In this document: positions 12,644 to 26,000 of the stretch, piece by piece
Layout of the letters: every line of letters begins with the position of its first letter
How positions within the stretch are numbered: the stretch's first letter is position 1
Assembly: GCA_950295325.1 (NCBI GenBank)
Contig: OX485803.1
Coordinates: forward strand, 27,269,554-27,333,553
Length of the DNA: 64,000 nucleotides
Direction: 5' to 3'
Source: Polytrichum commune
Lineage: Eukaryota; Streptophyta; Polytrichopsida; Polytrichales; Polytrichaceae
Program-made: the position numbers and the translations under genes
The notes under the pieces: generated by a model
What the model was told of the DNA's origin: nothing
The model's database searches: none
Seen by the model: the letters and a program-made list of their open reading frames with translations, nothing else

Positions 12644-12956
12644 GGGTGGGAGATTTTACACTAGAGTTCAAGACCAAAGAAACTCTAGAATCGAGCAACC
12701 CTATTGGTCGAGAGCAAAAAGATTGGAGTCTAGGGGTTTGCACCAAGGTCAGGGTTCATGGTATGAAAAAAATGAAGTGACATGAATGTGACATCTTTTT
12801 TCTCACCAAATCTCAGTTGTCTCCACTCAAAATAACTTTCCTCCTATTTTGAGAAATGCATTTTCAAAGTTGGGTCTAATCATGAGTCTAAAACTCAGGT
12901 CCGTCAAGGGGTGCTTCAAACCACAAGTTTTTCCAATCCCCAATGTAAACCCACCC
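12644..12956. mobile_element. Tourist-like MITE (GGGTGGG termini)
   Basis: A 313-bp element flanked by TTA (12641-12643 and 12957-12959). The left end GGGTGGGAGATTTTACA and right end TGTAAACCCACCC form an imperfect terminal inverted repeat. The termini resemble the GGGTGGGTTT element at 59943-60229 and the larger family A elements, which suggests the same transposase source. Confidence 0.7.
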
Positions 12957-13592
12957 TTAGTCGAGAAGAAGTCTATGGGCGATGAAAGCAGCTTCTGGCT
13001 TCTGGTGAGGCCACGTCGCCTGTGCATTATCTACCGTCGGATTTGAGCGATGTAAGATCTCCACCGTCCCTGCTAGCACTCAACCACCGTTTCACACTTG
13101 TGTAAGGTGTCTACAAGAGATTGTACCCCAAGTTTATTGGAATAAGTCCATAATGTAGATCCACCCTCAATTTAGGACTTGTGTAGGGTGTTTGCACGAG
13201 AATGTACATTTTGGCTATAGTGTTGGCGTGGGATATATTATACCATGCATTATTAGTTAGGATGTAGTTTGAGAAACCAATATATAAAGATGGGATTAAG
13301 CATGAGTCCGAAAGTAAGGTCCATAAGGGAAGTTTGGGACTCCAAGTTTCTTGGAATCGGTCCCTAATGTTAACCCACATTCAATTTTAGACTTGTATAG
13401 GGTGTCTACAAGAGACTCTACATTCCTTGTGGTTGCATAGCATTACTAAGCACTCACTAGTCGGTCAATGGGACCCCGGAATATAATAGTCAGATGCTCA
13501 GAAAGCTGAGTCTCCCTCTTAGTTTTTCGAGCATCCGATTGTTATATTATAAGCATCCGGCTGTTATATTCCGAGAGCCCACTGAACTACTA

Positions 13593-13960
13593 TACTAACC
13601 ATGATATACAGTGTCACCAATTCTAATGGTCTTGCTCAATACTAATTCTAAATTTCGGTGTAGTGTCAGATGTTAACCTGACATTATATGTCGTTCCTTG
13701 TAAATTTAGTGGGGATTATGGATTCACAATGTTGTAATTATCGTCACTCACCAAGTGATTTTTCATCCAAATTCCAATCACCCATGACAATATTTCATCA
13801 AAATTCACTAACAAGAGAAGAGAAGGTAGGGATGTGGCCAATGGATGAACTCATCCATCATCCATGACAATCTTTGTTCACTCATTCATAAGAAGCATCA
13901 TCCAAAAAAATACCATAGTGACATTAAATACCATATGACACTAAATTATGGTATTTAGTG
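13593..13960. mobile_element. CACTAAAT MITE (family E), diverged copy
   Basis: Homologous along its length to 22652-23024 and 49494-49880: shared gtcaccaa, tgacaatatttcatc, gttgacaagagaag-like and aaataccatatgacactaaat. The right end is well preserved, ...GTATTTAGTG, while the left end has decayed to TACTAACC. The TA duplication is intact only on the left. Confidence 0.8.
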
Positions 13961-14278
13961 TCGTGGGTGCTAAGTAATGTTATGTGTCGTGTTAGTGTGG
14001 GATATATTATATTATATTATATTATATCATAGCGTATCATACATTGTAAGTGGGGAGGGCGAGGGTTGGAACATGGAGATGAGGAGCCATAACAGAGCTT
14101 TTCTACTGACAAGCACGTAAGATAAGTGCCTTGGTAAGTGGAGGCCCATGAGCTCAGTCTGATAGCTTAACAAACTGGACAGCTGATAACCCAGCCTTGT
14201 TATTAGCAACACTTTTTAACTAATAAGTTAACGACCTCTTCGGACTCGGTAATGCTTTATGAGATGCAGCTCATCTAA

Positions 14279-15365
14279 GGGCCGGTTTACACTATGGACC
14301 ATGAAGTTGGACCAGGGCTCTGCAAGGCAGCTGATTGGCTGTTGAAGTTGTCCCGGGACAAGTTTGGTTTACACTAAGGAAAAAATGGTAGAGGGACCAT
14401 GGAGGTCGAGGTCCCCAAAATATAATTTTTAAGGCCTAGTAAATGCACTGACATGGTCCAACGGGTTTTGTGGTGAGAGAGGCACGAGAGGTGCTCTAGT
14501 AGGTAAAGGCAAGGGCTCATATCAGAGAAATGCCATTTCAAGAATTTTTTTTTAGTGAATCTACCTTTAATGTGCCTTACTTATATCATAGTCCATGAGA
14601 CATACTAGCACTACCTTGCCCTACCCCTTAAACCGGCTCACACGTGTTTCACCAAACAACGCGGGACATCTAGAACTCAAGAATTCAAGTGCAGATTTGT
14701 TTTTTTGGTCTACCAACTAAAATGTTTGGAATTTGGGGGCTTGTAGTGTACCGTTGGAAAGGTGTTTTCAAGACCTTTCCAACGGTATATTACACACCCC
14801 AATATTTAAAAACAATATAGTTGGAAAAACAAAAAACAAAAATCTGTAGTGGTTTAGTGACTGTAGATCAGGGTGGTAAAAAAAAAAGTGCAATGGGAAA
14901 TCTTCTAACACTAATTATCGGAGAATTGAAAATTAGTGTTGAGCAAGGTAGGGTGGTAACAAGTTAACAACATTAAATATAATCAAACACTAAATATCTT
15001 ATTTAGTGTAGTGACAACACAAGGTACATGTCACATGTAAATTACATTGGACATGTACAAATTAAATCGGTTATTTTCTTGTAAAAATTGGTGTGAGAAG
15101 ATTTGCGAGCCACATCTTCGACACATTTAACAAGAAGTGAAGACAAGTGAAGCCCAAGAGAAGACAAGAGAATGATCAAACTTGATTTAATTTTCAAAAT
15201 TGCCCTTCTTGGTGCACATTCGGTTTACACCTAATGAGGGGCCCAAGGCTCCCAAAACTATTATTTTTACAAAGTCGGACCATGAAAGTCTGACCATGAA
15301 CTCGAAAATTTGACAAAGGCCATCTTCCATGGTCCGACTTCATGGTCCATAGTATAAACCGGCCC
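14279..15365. mobile_element. PIF/Harbinger-like element, family A copy 2
   Basis: Begins GGGCCGGTTTACACTATGGA and ends as its reverse complement with one mismatch in the first 20 bases. It is flanked by TAA on both sides (14276-14278 and 15366-15368). The internal sequence parallels copy 1, including the palindrome at 14735-14800, but lacks about 120 bp of it. It encodes no transposase. Confidence 0.9.
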
Positions 15366-15420
15366 TAAGGACCCAAAAGCCCGGGAGCTCACAAACTCAT
15401 GCACAAATGCCACACTCTTA

Positions 15421-15670
15421 GGGGCCACTTCACACACGAGCCAAGGGTCGTGACCGTGTAGCTATGAGGGCCCTTGATTCTCATCCAAAGGTTGTGCCAT
15501 TGACATAGTTTGTCTTGTAGGAATCTATGTAGATTTTTCATCAATGATGAATTTTTGGGGGTCTTAGGCCTTCACTTTCTAGTGTGAGGTGAACTTGGAC
15601 GGTCTCCGCCATTTCAACCAATGAGAGGACTTAGAATGCAACGGTCACGGGCTTGGGTCAGTCACTTAGA
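15421..15670. mobile_element. fragment of Harbinger-like family C
   Basis: Starts GGGGCCACTTCACACACGAG after TTA at 15418-15420 and contains 'ggtcacgggct' near 15642, matching the ends of the complete copies at 20781-22336 and 46840-47345. The right terminus has decayed, so no matching duplication is visible. The open frame at 15621-16103 starts inside this fragment and is not a recognisable gene. Confidence 0.6.
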
Positions 15671-16599
15671 AAGGTTAGAAAACCATGTGCGATCAAACAT
15701 AGGGGGGCACCTTTTATTCTTTGGAGATAATGGTTTTAACATTTTTAGGGAAAACAAACCCCTAATAAAATATGAGAGTCATGGTATAGAAAACAATGGA
15801 GGTTTGATTATTGCTCTTGGTTTCTCACATTGTAAAAATAACCAAGGGTGTGGAAGAAGAAAGGGCGGGAAACCGTACCGACATGTAATATGTAGTTCCA
15901 TGTACGAGGGTAAGGCATATGGAAATTGGTTCATTTTCATACACTATCATGGATGGTTTTGTAAGACATGTTTCTTCCCCATCGTCCCTAGGGTTTGGTC
16001 CTCTGCATTTTTGTGGTCTCTGCGATTCTGTGGACTTTGCAATTCTGTGGTCTATCATGTTCTATCCCATGGCGCAATGCATTTTTGTGGTGACTTTGAA
16101 TGAGGCTTTCAGGGGCGAGGAAATCTTTTTAACAAACATACGCCTCAATAAATCGATTTCATGATCTTTTTTCTAATTAAGTACATGGTATCATTAGATG
16201 AAAAAGAACAACAAAAATTTTATAACTGAATAGGGACACCAAAATATCCCTCCCCCTCACTTAATTGCCCTCTAAACACAAATACATACATAAAAACATG
16301 CTAAGTGACCGACCCAAGGTCACATGTCTTCAATCTCGTGTGTGCAGTGGCCTTCTTCTTCTTCTTCTTCTTCTTGTGTTTTGAACTTTTATTAAATTTT
16401 AATATGTTTTGTTTTGTCCACTGGGTTTAATTGAGTGCATGAATCCTAGGGTCAGGTAATGAGGAGACAATGCTGGATGGCCTGACATTATCGATTCCCG
16501 AGAGTCCATTCATCCATCCTAAGTCGATTCCCTAACCCAGCTCTGAAGCTTCCATTCCTGTTGTTGAATGAAAGCTCTCTCGGATAACTTCTACACTCG
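15671..16599. other. intergenic, no gene recognised
   Basis: Contains an open frame of 160 codons (15621-16103) whose product is rich in F, C, H and W with no domain I recognise. A TTC microsatellite lies at about 16350-16374. No splice structure could be assigned. Confidence 0.4.
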
Positions 16600-17010
16600 G
16601 CTATGTGCCATTTGGTTGCCCCACATCAATTTAATCAATGTTCCACACTATTTTGGATATTTGTTGTTAATTGCGTTCACTATTGACTGTGGAGTAGTTA
16701 ATGACATTTGAAGACATAGTCCAATCTCCTTTGAACATGTGTCTTCACGGGGTTTGTTCTTTGATCCTCACCTAATCACACCAATCAAATATCAGGGTCC
16801 AATTTAGAAAAGTAACCGAACAACAACAACAACATACTTTAGATGCCCATTTCATTAAATAGAGTGGGACATGAGGCCCCACCCACATACACACCTTAGC
16901 GTGTGTATGTGGCTGCTCTCCACACCTAGCCACCCACAATCACTCAGATGAACAATTGCTAAGGTGTGTGGCCATTGTTTGGTTTGTTTTTCATGTTCTC
17001 CAACTTCTAC
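16600..17010. repeat. dispersed repeat family G, reverse-orientation copy
   Basis: Reverse complement of parts of family G: 'gactgtggagtagttaat', 'gaagacatagtccaatct', 'gaacatgtgtcttcacg', then 'gtttttcatgttctccaacttct'. The order is interrupted near 16820-16960 by unrelated sequence, so it is a rearranged or inserted copy. Similar first words also occur near 10117 and 50850. Confidence 0.6.
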
Positions 17011-17381
17011 CTGTTGGATTTATACAACAAAAAATGCACTGCATTAGCGAATCTATGCTGAGGCCTCGGCTGAAAATCGGATTGGGAATCCAAACCTCCC
17101 TTCGTTCTTTCATGGTCACCATAAATCTCATGTATATTGATTCTTTAATTGAACATATACCATTGCTCTCTAGCAGCTTGGGCACCTTTTTGCCTAATAA
17201 TTGATTAAAGTGCGAAAGCAAGTTAGGCAACCTATAAAATAATATTCTAAAATTGGGAAAATTCAAGAAGTAATTTAAAACAAGGTAACATTCATCCAAG
17301 TCATTTCTATAATTCATGGATAAATTTCCTAATTTTGTTTATGACAACTACGATCAACCCAAACACTTCCCTTAACCAACA

Positions 17382-17792
17382 CACGGGTAGATCACTCCAT
17401 TGTCAAGTTGAACACCACGTGCGACCAAAAAAAATCTTCTTTTGGTAAGTTGCACCACCAAAATGGGTCAAAATTTTATCAAATGTTTTTCATGAGTAGA
17501 TATACACAGTACCTATGACATAGTTAAAAGTGGTAACTTAATTTGATGATTTGTTTTTTTTCATAAAACATACCATTTCTAACTAGAATGACACATAATT
17601 GAACTAAAACAATTACTAAAAAAAACAAAGATGACTAAAATTTTCAAAAAAATATACAAAAGATACTATCAATGGTTATGTATATGTAGAAAAAATATCA
17701 TAAATTTTAAAATTATATATGGCATGTAATATAGGGGTAGCAAACTTTGGCCGCACGTGGTGTCAACTTGACAATGAAGTGACCTCCCCGTG
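17382..17792. mobile_element. hAT-like MITE (CACGGG family), copy 1
   Basis: A 411-bp element with termini CACGGGTAGATCACTCCATT and AATGAAGTGACCTCCCCGTG, forming long imperfect inverted repeats of about 40 bp. Both flanks are AACCAACA (17374-17381 and 17793-17800), a perfect 8-bp duplication as made by hAT transposases. It is nearly identical to 36334-36741. It has no coding capacity. Confidence 0.92.
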
Positions 17793-18054
17793 AACCAACA
17801 TTCCTTACCCTAAAGCTTCTCTTTTACATGTACATCAGGGTTTTGCTTGGCAACATATGTTGCTTTGTGTGAGAGTTATACAGAGTGGTCTTCGTGAGAG
17901 ACTATGTCACTTGCATTATTGTGATCTAAGGCGCTCTTTGAATGTTATTTCTCTTTTTTTTTTGGACACTAATTTCCAAGAAATTTAGGCCCCTTCAAAC
18001 TTAATTACTCCATGTCCAAGCGGCCGGAGAACTACAGCAGGTCCTCCCAGTCAT

Positions 18055-18215
18055 GTTCATTATTGAGTGTGGAGTAGTTAATAGAATTTGAAGACGAAGT
18101 CCAATCTCTTTTGAACACATGTCGTCGTGATGTTGGCTCTTTGATCTTCACCAAACCACACACACCAACACCAATCGAACATAGGGTCCGATTAAGAAAA
18201 GTAAGCCATGAAGAT
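18055..18215. repeat. dispersed repeat family G, short reverse copy
   Basis: Matches the reverse complement of the left part of family G: 'attgagtgtggagtagttaa', 'gaagacgaagtccaatct', 'gaacacatgtcgtcgtga', 'ctttgatcttcacc'. It is followed by a CA microsatellite. Confidence 0.7.
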
Positions 18216-18263
18216 GCGCGATACCTTAAACCGGCGACTCACTTGGATGTTGTTGATAAGCAA

Positions 18264-18291
18264 GCACGCACGCACACACACACACACACAC
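18264..18291. repeat. (CA)n microsatellite
   Basis: About twelve CA units, preceded by the related run gcacgcacgc. Confidence 0.9.
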
Positions 18292-19337
18292 CTGGCTTAT
18301 CAAAGACTGCTGATGACTGGTTCCTGTTCACAACATAGGCCCAATGTGGAGCTCCATTTAATTTACGCGGTTGAATAAGCAACAACTTCGGGGACGTTGG
18401 GTTCAATGAAGGGCAAAAATGATGGAGTTCAAGTCCAAAGCAATTAATTGTATTGGACCCCAAAAGCCCACCCAAATGGAACGGACCTACTTCCCAAACA
18501 CCACCTCCTCGCCCTCCTTGAGGACTGCGAACGCAAGCAAGCGCCGCGAGTCATTGACTTAGTTCGAGGCCTATCACATATGTTATAATTCTCCTCATGA
18601 CCTCCTCCATTGTTTCCCAAGGACGATTAATTCATCATTGGCCCTTGAAGCCTTCAAAGAACACAACCGGAAGTCCGTGAAGGAAACTCGGACCGTCACC
18701 CAAGTTAACAACGGTCTCAAGCTATTGCGGTTGCATGGTATGGTGTAGGTGGTAGTTTGTGCAAGCCCTCGGGGGCGGGACTCGGTGTAAGTAGCGCGTA
18801 CGGTACCCATTTGGGGTGCACAAAAGGGTTGTTTTTTTTAATGAGGGTTTGGCTTACCAAATATGCATTTGGGATGACGATTGTTTCATCGAGCATCGTG
18901 GAAGTGCATCAAGGTAGTATGAATTACGGGGGACAGGGGAGTGTACCCCTAAGGTTAGGTCTTTCAGGTTTTCCAAAAGAGGGCTTGTTTCGTCCAAACA
19001 TGTCTTATACCTCCCAAAAGTTCAAGTGTTTTCATCCATGAAGCAATATTTTTCATCTCCCATGCTCATCTCTTCATGACTATGTCAATACAATGTGATT
19101 TGTGAGCATAAATACAAGAAGTGTGCAGTAATCTTGACAATTTCTTATATTTTGTATATATAATCGGCACCCTAGTAGTAGATAAAATGGTACTTTGAAG
19201 TATTTTCAAGACCCTATAGGTAAATATAATTCACAATTTCAACTTATTTCATAGACTCTATTTTGTTTGTAAATTATGGCCTTTATCAAAATCTTGGAAT
19301 TTTGACATAAATTGATATTAATCCATAACAAACAAAC

Positions 19338-19370
<33 letters not shown>

Positions 19371-20780
19371 CTTACAACATTACATTGCATTAGTGGTACA
19401 TGCAAATAAAATTGAATGGCACATGGTTGCAACACTATCTTAAAACTCTCAGTGAATACCCAAGCTTGCACACAAGACAAATCATCATTGAGTTAATGCT
19501 TCGAATTACTATCTGCATGGCGACTCTCTCTCTCTCTCTCTCTCCTTGATGAGTGAGTTCTAGAACAAACTAACTGGGGAGAGATAAGTACTACCCAAAG
19601 ACTAGTCTTCCGAAAGGGTAGCTTCTACTAGTCCTTTGAAAGGGTTGGATGTGAGCCTCAGACACAAAAGAGTAACACACACAATGAGGGAGATTGGCAC
19701 GAAATATTGCCAAGTAGTGGTTACAAATTTTTGTTGCTATGGCGAAGGGCAAGGTCGTTGACTAGGCCCTAGAGTCAAAGGGATTGGGAAGAATGTCAAA
19801 AATCCAAACACTTGTGAGGAGAAAACATAAGCACTACAATATTATTTTTTATGTGATTGCTAATTATAGTGTGTTAAATTGCAAGATTGCTTACCTCTTC
19901 TTGATCTATCTTCCATTGACATCGATAATAAGTATGTGAGTCCATGGACACCTTGTGTACATTCCACTAACACTCATTGAAATGAAATGGGAACATGGGT
20001 GCAAGTGAGGACCACATTTGTAGCAGGATTATTTCAGGGAGTGGCTCTTCTTCAAATTCTAAATACTAAGAAATTGTTCCATAGATGTTGATATTTTTGC
20101 GCTCCTATGTGATAAGGTATGTGGGTGTAATTTGGTTTGTGTTTCATGTTCTCCAACTTTTACCGATTAGATATTAAAATTAATATATTTTTATTTTATT
20201 TGAAAAAATCATGTTGTATTAGCAAATTTACAATGAAACATTTGCAAAAAGCGGGATTAAAATTTGAACCTTTCTACCTTAAAGTGAATCAGCCAAGTGG
20301 TTGACAACTTCTTGGTGAACTTTGCCCATTAAAGGTGAAAGACGGTTTCTATGAGTAGCCTTATATGAATAAGGTTTCATGCTTGACTCAAAGGCAATTG
20401 GGTTGTGCCTTTGAAGTACACTCTAACCTCCCCAATATCACCATGTACCAACCAAAGTGCACGAGATATAAGGAGGCTTGTAGTGTTAACATGGATGCAT
20501 GATATTAGTGTAGCATGGGACGTTATGGAATAACACAAAGTCAACATTGCAATAATGCCAGTAATTACAAACATGACAATGTGATGCATGTGAACGTGTG
20601 GTTTGCATTCTTTGGTAGTTTATTTTAATGTCAAAACCCATGATTTATGGGAGGGAAACACGACAATGAGGATTGATATTTGTTCCCTAGAGTTTTGGGA
20701 TATAAGCGAGGGAGTGACATTATGGACAGTGATATTACAGAGGTTAGGGTATATGGTAGTAGCCACTTTACTTTGACTAA
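18292..20780. other. intergenic, no gene recognised
   Basis: Holds a CAA repeat at 19328-19371, a TC repeat at 19521-19543 and a small foldback near 19595-19650 built on 'ctagtc.ttc.gaaagggt'. A short family G remnant lies near 20130-20165 (reverse orientation). No protein-coding signal was recognised. Confidence 0.45.
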
Positions 20781-22336
20781 GGGCCACTTCACACATGAGA
20801 CTGAGAGCCCGTGACCATTGCACTTCAAGCACTCTCATTGGTGGAAAAGGCAAAGTCGGTCCAAGTTCCCTTCACACTATGCTTGAAGGACCAACAGAGT
20901 ATGTGAATGCAAGATGGATGTAACTCTACATGGATTCCTACATGGCATCCAATGGATCATGTCTCATGGTTATTCGGACTACTTTCAAAAACCACCTCTT
21001 GGAGGTAGGCCCAACACAAAACCCAAAGACCATGGCACTCCGAACACTCACAACCATTGATTTATTCTATATCATCATGCGTGAGGACCCGCATGAAGAG
21101 ATATTCATTGAAATAGCATTTGGTTGAGGGACCGGTCACATGTGACTTCACACTACACTTGAGGGTCCGTGACCACACTACATGATGTTGGAGGCAACGT
21201 TCGGGGAAAATTTTCACACGAACCCTCTAATAATTGATTAAAATGGGCCCCAACCGGTTATTACATATTTTTTGTCGGTTTGGGTTGGATGCATGAAGTT
21301 CATCCAGTTAATTTCCCCCACTTGACATTTCCCTCGGTAGAAAGCCGGATGTAAAAAACACCGGCTGGTAAAAAAATCCGTTTAAATAATATTTTTCCTG
21401 GTTTTCATGTTTTTCTGAACTAAATTACATTCCCTCACACTCAATTTATCCTTAGTAGGAGTTGAACCTGGTTCAAATACCCCCCACCAGTTGGGGCCTA
21501 AGGATCTACAACCTAACCAACAAGCTAATCACAAGCTAAACCTCAAACCAACAAGCTAATCACAACCTAAACCCTAAACCAACAAGCTAATCACAACCTA
21601 ACCTCAAACCAACAAGCTAATCACAACCTAGCCTCAAACCAACAAGCTAATCACAACCTAACCTCAAACCAACAAGCTAATCACAAGCTAATTTCAAACC
21701 AACAAGCTAATCACAACTTAACCTCAAACCAGCAAGCTAATCACAAGCTAACCTCAAACCAGGGGCGTTGGATGTGAGCACTCCGGAGTGCCGGGATCAG
21801 GAGCTTCGGAGTAGGGTCTTCGGTGTGAGAAGTTCTATGCTAGGAGCGGAGTGCTGGAAATTGGAGTGATGGGAGTGGGAGTGCCGGGGAGGAGAAGGGT
21901 CAAGGCCCAAGGGGAGGAGGGCAAGAGTGCACAATGACTTCAGAAATGGTAGGGGGAGGGGACCCCTACCTCCCTCATGACCCTCCCCATACACGGCCAG
22001 GATCCGGCACATACCCCCCATGGTCGGCCGGTATCCGCCGATACCCTCGGGGGGACGGAAAATATCCGGGGACTTACACATCAAAGCAGTGAATTATCCG
22101 GGAATTCAAAATGAATACCCGTCAATATCCGGTTTCCTCCCTTGGTGCGTCGGATGCCCATCCGACTGCACTCTTTCATATCCGGTTTTTTGTCCAAACC
22201 AATTGGTTCATTTGTAAAGAACCACCGATTCTCCCCTAACATTGGTTGGAGGTGTGTTGGGACAGCCTTTGGACACTTTTTTTTGGGCTCTCACAATTTC
22301 ATGGTCACGGCTCATGGCTCGTGTGTGAAGTGGCCC
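20781..22336. mobile_element. Harbinger-like family C element with internal insertion
   Basis: Begins GGGCCACTTCACACATGAG and ends CTCGTGTGTGAAGTGGCCC, a near-perfect inverted repeat. It is flanked by TAA on both sides (20778-20780 and 22337-22339). The outer parts match, in reverse orientation, the compact 0.5-kb copy at 46840-47345. The middle, about 21190-22215, has no counterpart there and is probably an insertion; it carries ccggtt-rich sequence and the 30-bp tandem array at 21509-21769. No transposase is visible. Confidence 0.85.
21509..21769. repeat. 30-bp tandem array (about eight units)
   Basis: The unit reads approximately aaaccaacaagctaatcaca followed by acctaacctc. It repeats head to tail with no spacers and few substitutions, and the third position group alternates between 'acct' and 'agct'. 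Contiguous units without unique spacers make this a minisatellite, not a CRISPR array. It lies inside the insertion within the family C element. Confidence 0.95.
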
Positions 22337-22651
22337 TAAGGGCTACAAAATACCCACAATGAATAAAGAGCAGATAGGTAGAATCTGCCTACATTTCCGT
22401 GTGAAGTCGGGAATCACTGGTTTCAGTGATTCAACACTGCATTTGTTGATTTCATTTCCATACGACCGTATGTCTGAGAAATTGACTGAAAAAAGTTTAT
22501 GGGTACACCTGAATGTGGAGATTGGGTGAGATGTTGTGAGCCAGAAGATGTTATGAGGATTGTCATTCAAGTTATTGGATGAACAAAGAGAATGAGGTTA
22601 ATTAATGTAAAAAATGAGTGAAGGTTTGGGTGAATGAGTATAAGAAAACTA

Positions 22652-23024
22652 CACTAAATATGATATTTCATGTCACCAATTCAAACTGTCTTGCTCAGTA
22701 CTAATCGTAAACTGCAGGATAGTGTCACCAACACTACATGTTAATCTAACATTAATTTTCATTCCTTGTAAGAAACATTTTGGGATTACATATTTACGGT
22801 GTTGCAATTACTGTCACTTACTAAGTGATTTGTCATCCAAATTTCAATCATTCATGACAATATTTCATCACAAGTTGTTGACAAGAGAAGGTAGGGTTTT
22901 GGCCAAAGGATGAGCTCATCCATGATCCATAACAATATTTGTTCACTTATTCATAAGAAGGGCCATCCGAAAAGTTACCATAGTGACATTAAATACCATA
23001 TGACACTAAATATGATATTTAGTG
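22652..23024. mobile_element. CACTAAAT MITE (family E)
   Basis: A 373-bp element beginning CACTAAATATGATATTT and ending AAATATGATATTTAGTG, a perfect 17-bp terminal inverted repeat, with TA on both sides (22650-22651 and 23025-23026). The TA duplication suggests a Tc1/mariner-type source. Homologues lie at 13593, 49494 and, much shorter, 51890. Confidence 0.9.
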
Positions 23025-23026
23025 TA

Positions 23027-26000
23027 CCTGTGACTGACTACTACTAAACCCATGTAAATGGGGTGTCTAACATAACATAAAAGTAAGAATTAAGAAATAT
23101 GTCATATCATGAGACAAATAAGAGGAGACTCTAACTCTTACAATTTCTTTCTCTGGCAAACTCGACTCTTCCCTGAGTGTTCAACAAGCAGTCCCTTGCA
23201 ACCCCTCAAACCCTAGTAAGTATGCCGTGCTATAAGTCCCTCTTTAAGTTGCCCTTATTGAAAATTATGAGAATAAAAAATTACAAGTTATCATACATCA
23301 TGGGAATGGAAGAAAAAAGCAAAGGGGGGGGGGGGTCTGAACCTCATTGGTCACTTGATGTCAAATTTGTCATGAGTAGACTTTCCTTTGAAGTCAAATA
23401 ATTCAACCTTCAATACATCTAAGCCAACATCTACATTCCATGACTTTTAGTCAATTAAGGATATTTCTCATTCAATCCAGAGACATTCATTGAACCTCAC
23501 ATAAATTCCTTGTTCCTCCAAATATTATAGACCATACTTTGTTAATAAAAATTAAATGCTATCTATATTATTCACCTACCCCATTTCAGATATAGTATTG
23601 TATGGTTCATTTCTCCAACCTATAGTAATTCCAATTTTTTTTATTAATTATTGCTCTGTTGAATAAGAGTACCTTGTATATTTCTTCTCACGTGGTTTAA
23701 TAAAATTTCAACAATGGCCTCCCTGTGATGTGGCCTCCCTGTGATGAGACTATGTTGTAGGCCATGCTTTGTATGTATATTCTTCTTTTTGGTTATAATT
23801 TTTTTTTGGTACATAAGGGGGTTTTCACAAGGAATCCCACACGCACGTGGCTCCCACTCTTAAAGAGGAATGCCCTCCCCATGGTGGAAAAACCCAACAA
23901 GTATTGAAGTTAGTCTTCATTTGGTCTATGAAATTTATGTGAATTGAAGTTATGGGTTTTGAATAATCTTGAAATGGAAGTTGTTATATGCTCGAATCAA
24001 AGGACCTTGACCCTCAAGCCCACAAGGCATTCCAACATCCACTACATGATGTTATGGATCATTACGGCCTTATATGCGAGGAACATAACATCTCTAAAGA
24101 TCTCCATAAACCCAATTTGGGTTCACATATGAGCTTGTCAATATGATCAAACATCAGGGGTCAAGGGATTCAAAATGTAAAGCCAACCCACACGAAATAT
24201 GCACTCACGCCAAGAAAGGAGGAATCTCTAACATGGCCCCAAGGAAGCAAATTGGGATTCCATTTTGGTCCAACCCAATTCTCTTTTCTTTGTCTTTAGT
24301 TCTTTAAAATATAATTTCACCTCATTAGAATATGAATTTCAAAGAACGGTGATCTTGGCTCCATCATGTAAAGGCTTTGGGTTGATATAGACCAATCATA
24401 TACAAGGATTTATGCATGTTAGAGCCCCAAATTTGCCTTGACTCCCCATGTAAAACAACTCTCTCTCTCTGTCTCTCTCTCAAAACAAGCATTACAAGGG
24501 TATTGTAGCAATTTATTAAGGCATCATGTATTGACCATAGGTTCTTCCCCTTCAAAGAAAATCCATGCACTTCCATGAAATTTGCAACGTGCACCTCATA
24601 TTACAACAATTCAAATTCTTCTTGATGAGACATAAATTACACCTCCGTGCATGAGGAGGTTACTAAGGTGCATATTAAAAATCTACATAAGAACATTGAT
24701 AGCATATGTTTAATTCGAACTAAAACCTACAAAATGCATACAAATATGATACCATGTAATACACATCAGAATTCAACATTACAAGCATGAATTCTGGATA
24801 AAATAATAACATTTAAATAAGTTTAATAAAATTGTTGTAGATTTTAGGTATTCACAATTGAAATTTATTATTGCTTCATAATCTTCATTGAATAATCATA
24901 CCTTCTCATATTTCCAATTGCACGATCATTACCCCTAATTTATTAACTTAGAGAGGTACACCTCTTCATAAGCTCTTCCTTGGGTTTGAACTTCTTGGGC
25001 TACATTAACAATTGATTAAATATATTAATGATTAAAATGATCTCCAATTAAATGTTTTGGTTTCTTAAAGAGAGAATATATATATAATGAAAATTTTCTA
25101 CAAGCTCGAATGGTGGATAATCTACATGGAAGAAAATACATAATTTTGATCTATTTCTTCAACAACTCAAATCGATTGACATGTTTCCAAGATTGGGTCA
25201 AAATAATGAAGTTATCAAAAATAAATTTCTCCTTCCAAATCTACGAATCGTGAGAGTGGAATAACTAAGTACCAGGGTAAGGATCTTGATTTTGAATCTC
25301 TATTATGAAAAAAACCATTATCTTAACATCATTAACCTCTTTAATGTTCCATTTTCATCTCAAAAGTTACAATCTTTTGAAATTGAAGCAACGCTAGAAA
25401 CATTTCCAACTCATGATTTTGCGTTTGCTAAATCACATTTTAAAGTGATTGATTGTGCATGTAATGCCTAACACATAAGTATATGCATCTTCTTTTATAT
25501 GTCATCACACAAGTGTAAGAACTCTAGTTGCATCTCCCTTCCACCCTTCCAAATTTTTAATGTGGTTCATTTGAGCTTGTAAAGGGTAGCATTTCCAAAC
25601 CAAGTTCAAGGTAGCATAACCATAGATTACAACATCTAAACCCCATGATTGGACTCTTTTGCAGCTATATGTTGAACAAAAATGTTTGGGTAGAAATATG
25701 CGATTTGAACTATATTGCTTGCATTGACAATCAAAAATATCTCTCATGCCAACAACGAAACAAGTGCATCAAGAAAAGCCAAATGCGATGATGTCTCTAA
25801 GTTTGTTAATTTCTTTCTTATATACAATTATGAGTAAAATTCTCAAAAAACATTGATCCAAATTGTTTATTTCTTTTAATATTTATTACATTGCACTTAT
25901 CTTTATCGTGCAATGTGTAAAGATATGACGTGCTTGAGGGGCTCCGCCTCCCCTCCAAGTGGTTATGTCTCCGGTTTTTCTCATGATGTAATTTTGGTGT

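Noticed and set aside
15621-16103. 160-codon open frame on the plus strand
   Set aside because: It starts inside a decayed family C element, has odd composition and no recognisable domain or splice context.
21509-21769. Regular 30-bp repeats resembling a CRISPR array
   Set aside because: Units are contiguous with no unique spacers, and the context is a plant transposon. It is a minisatellite.
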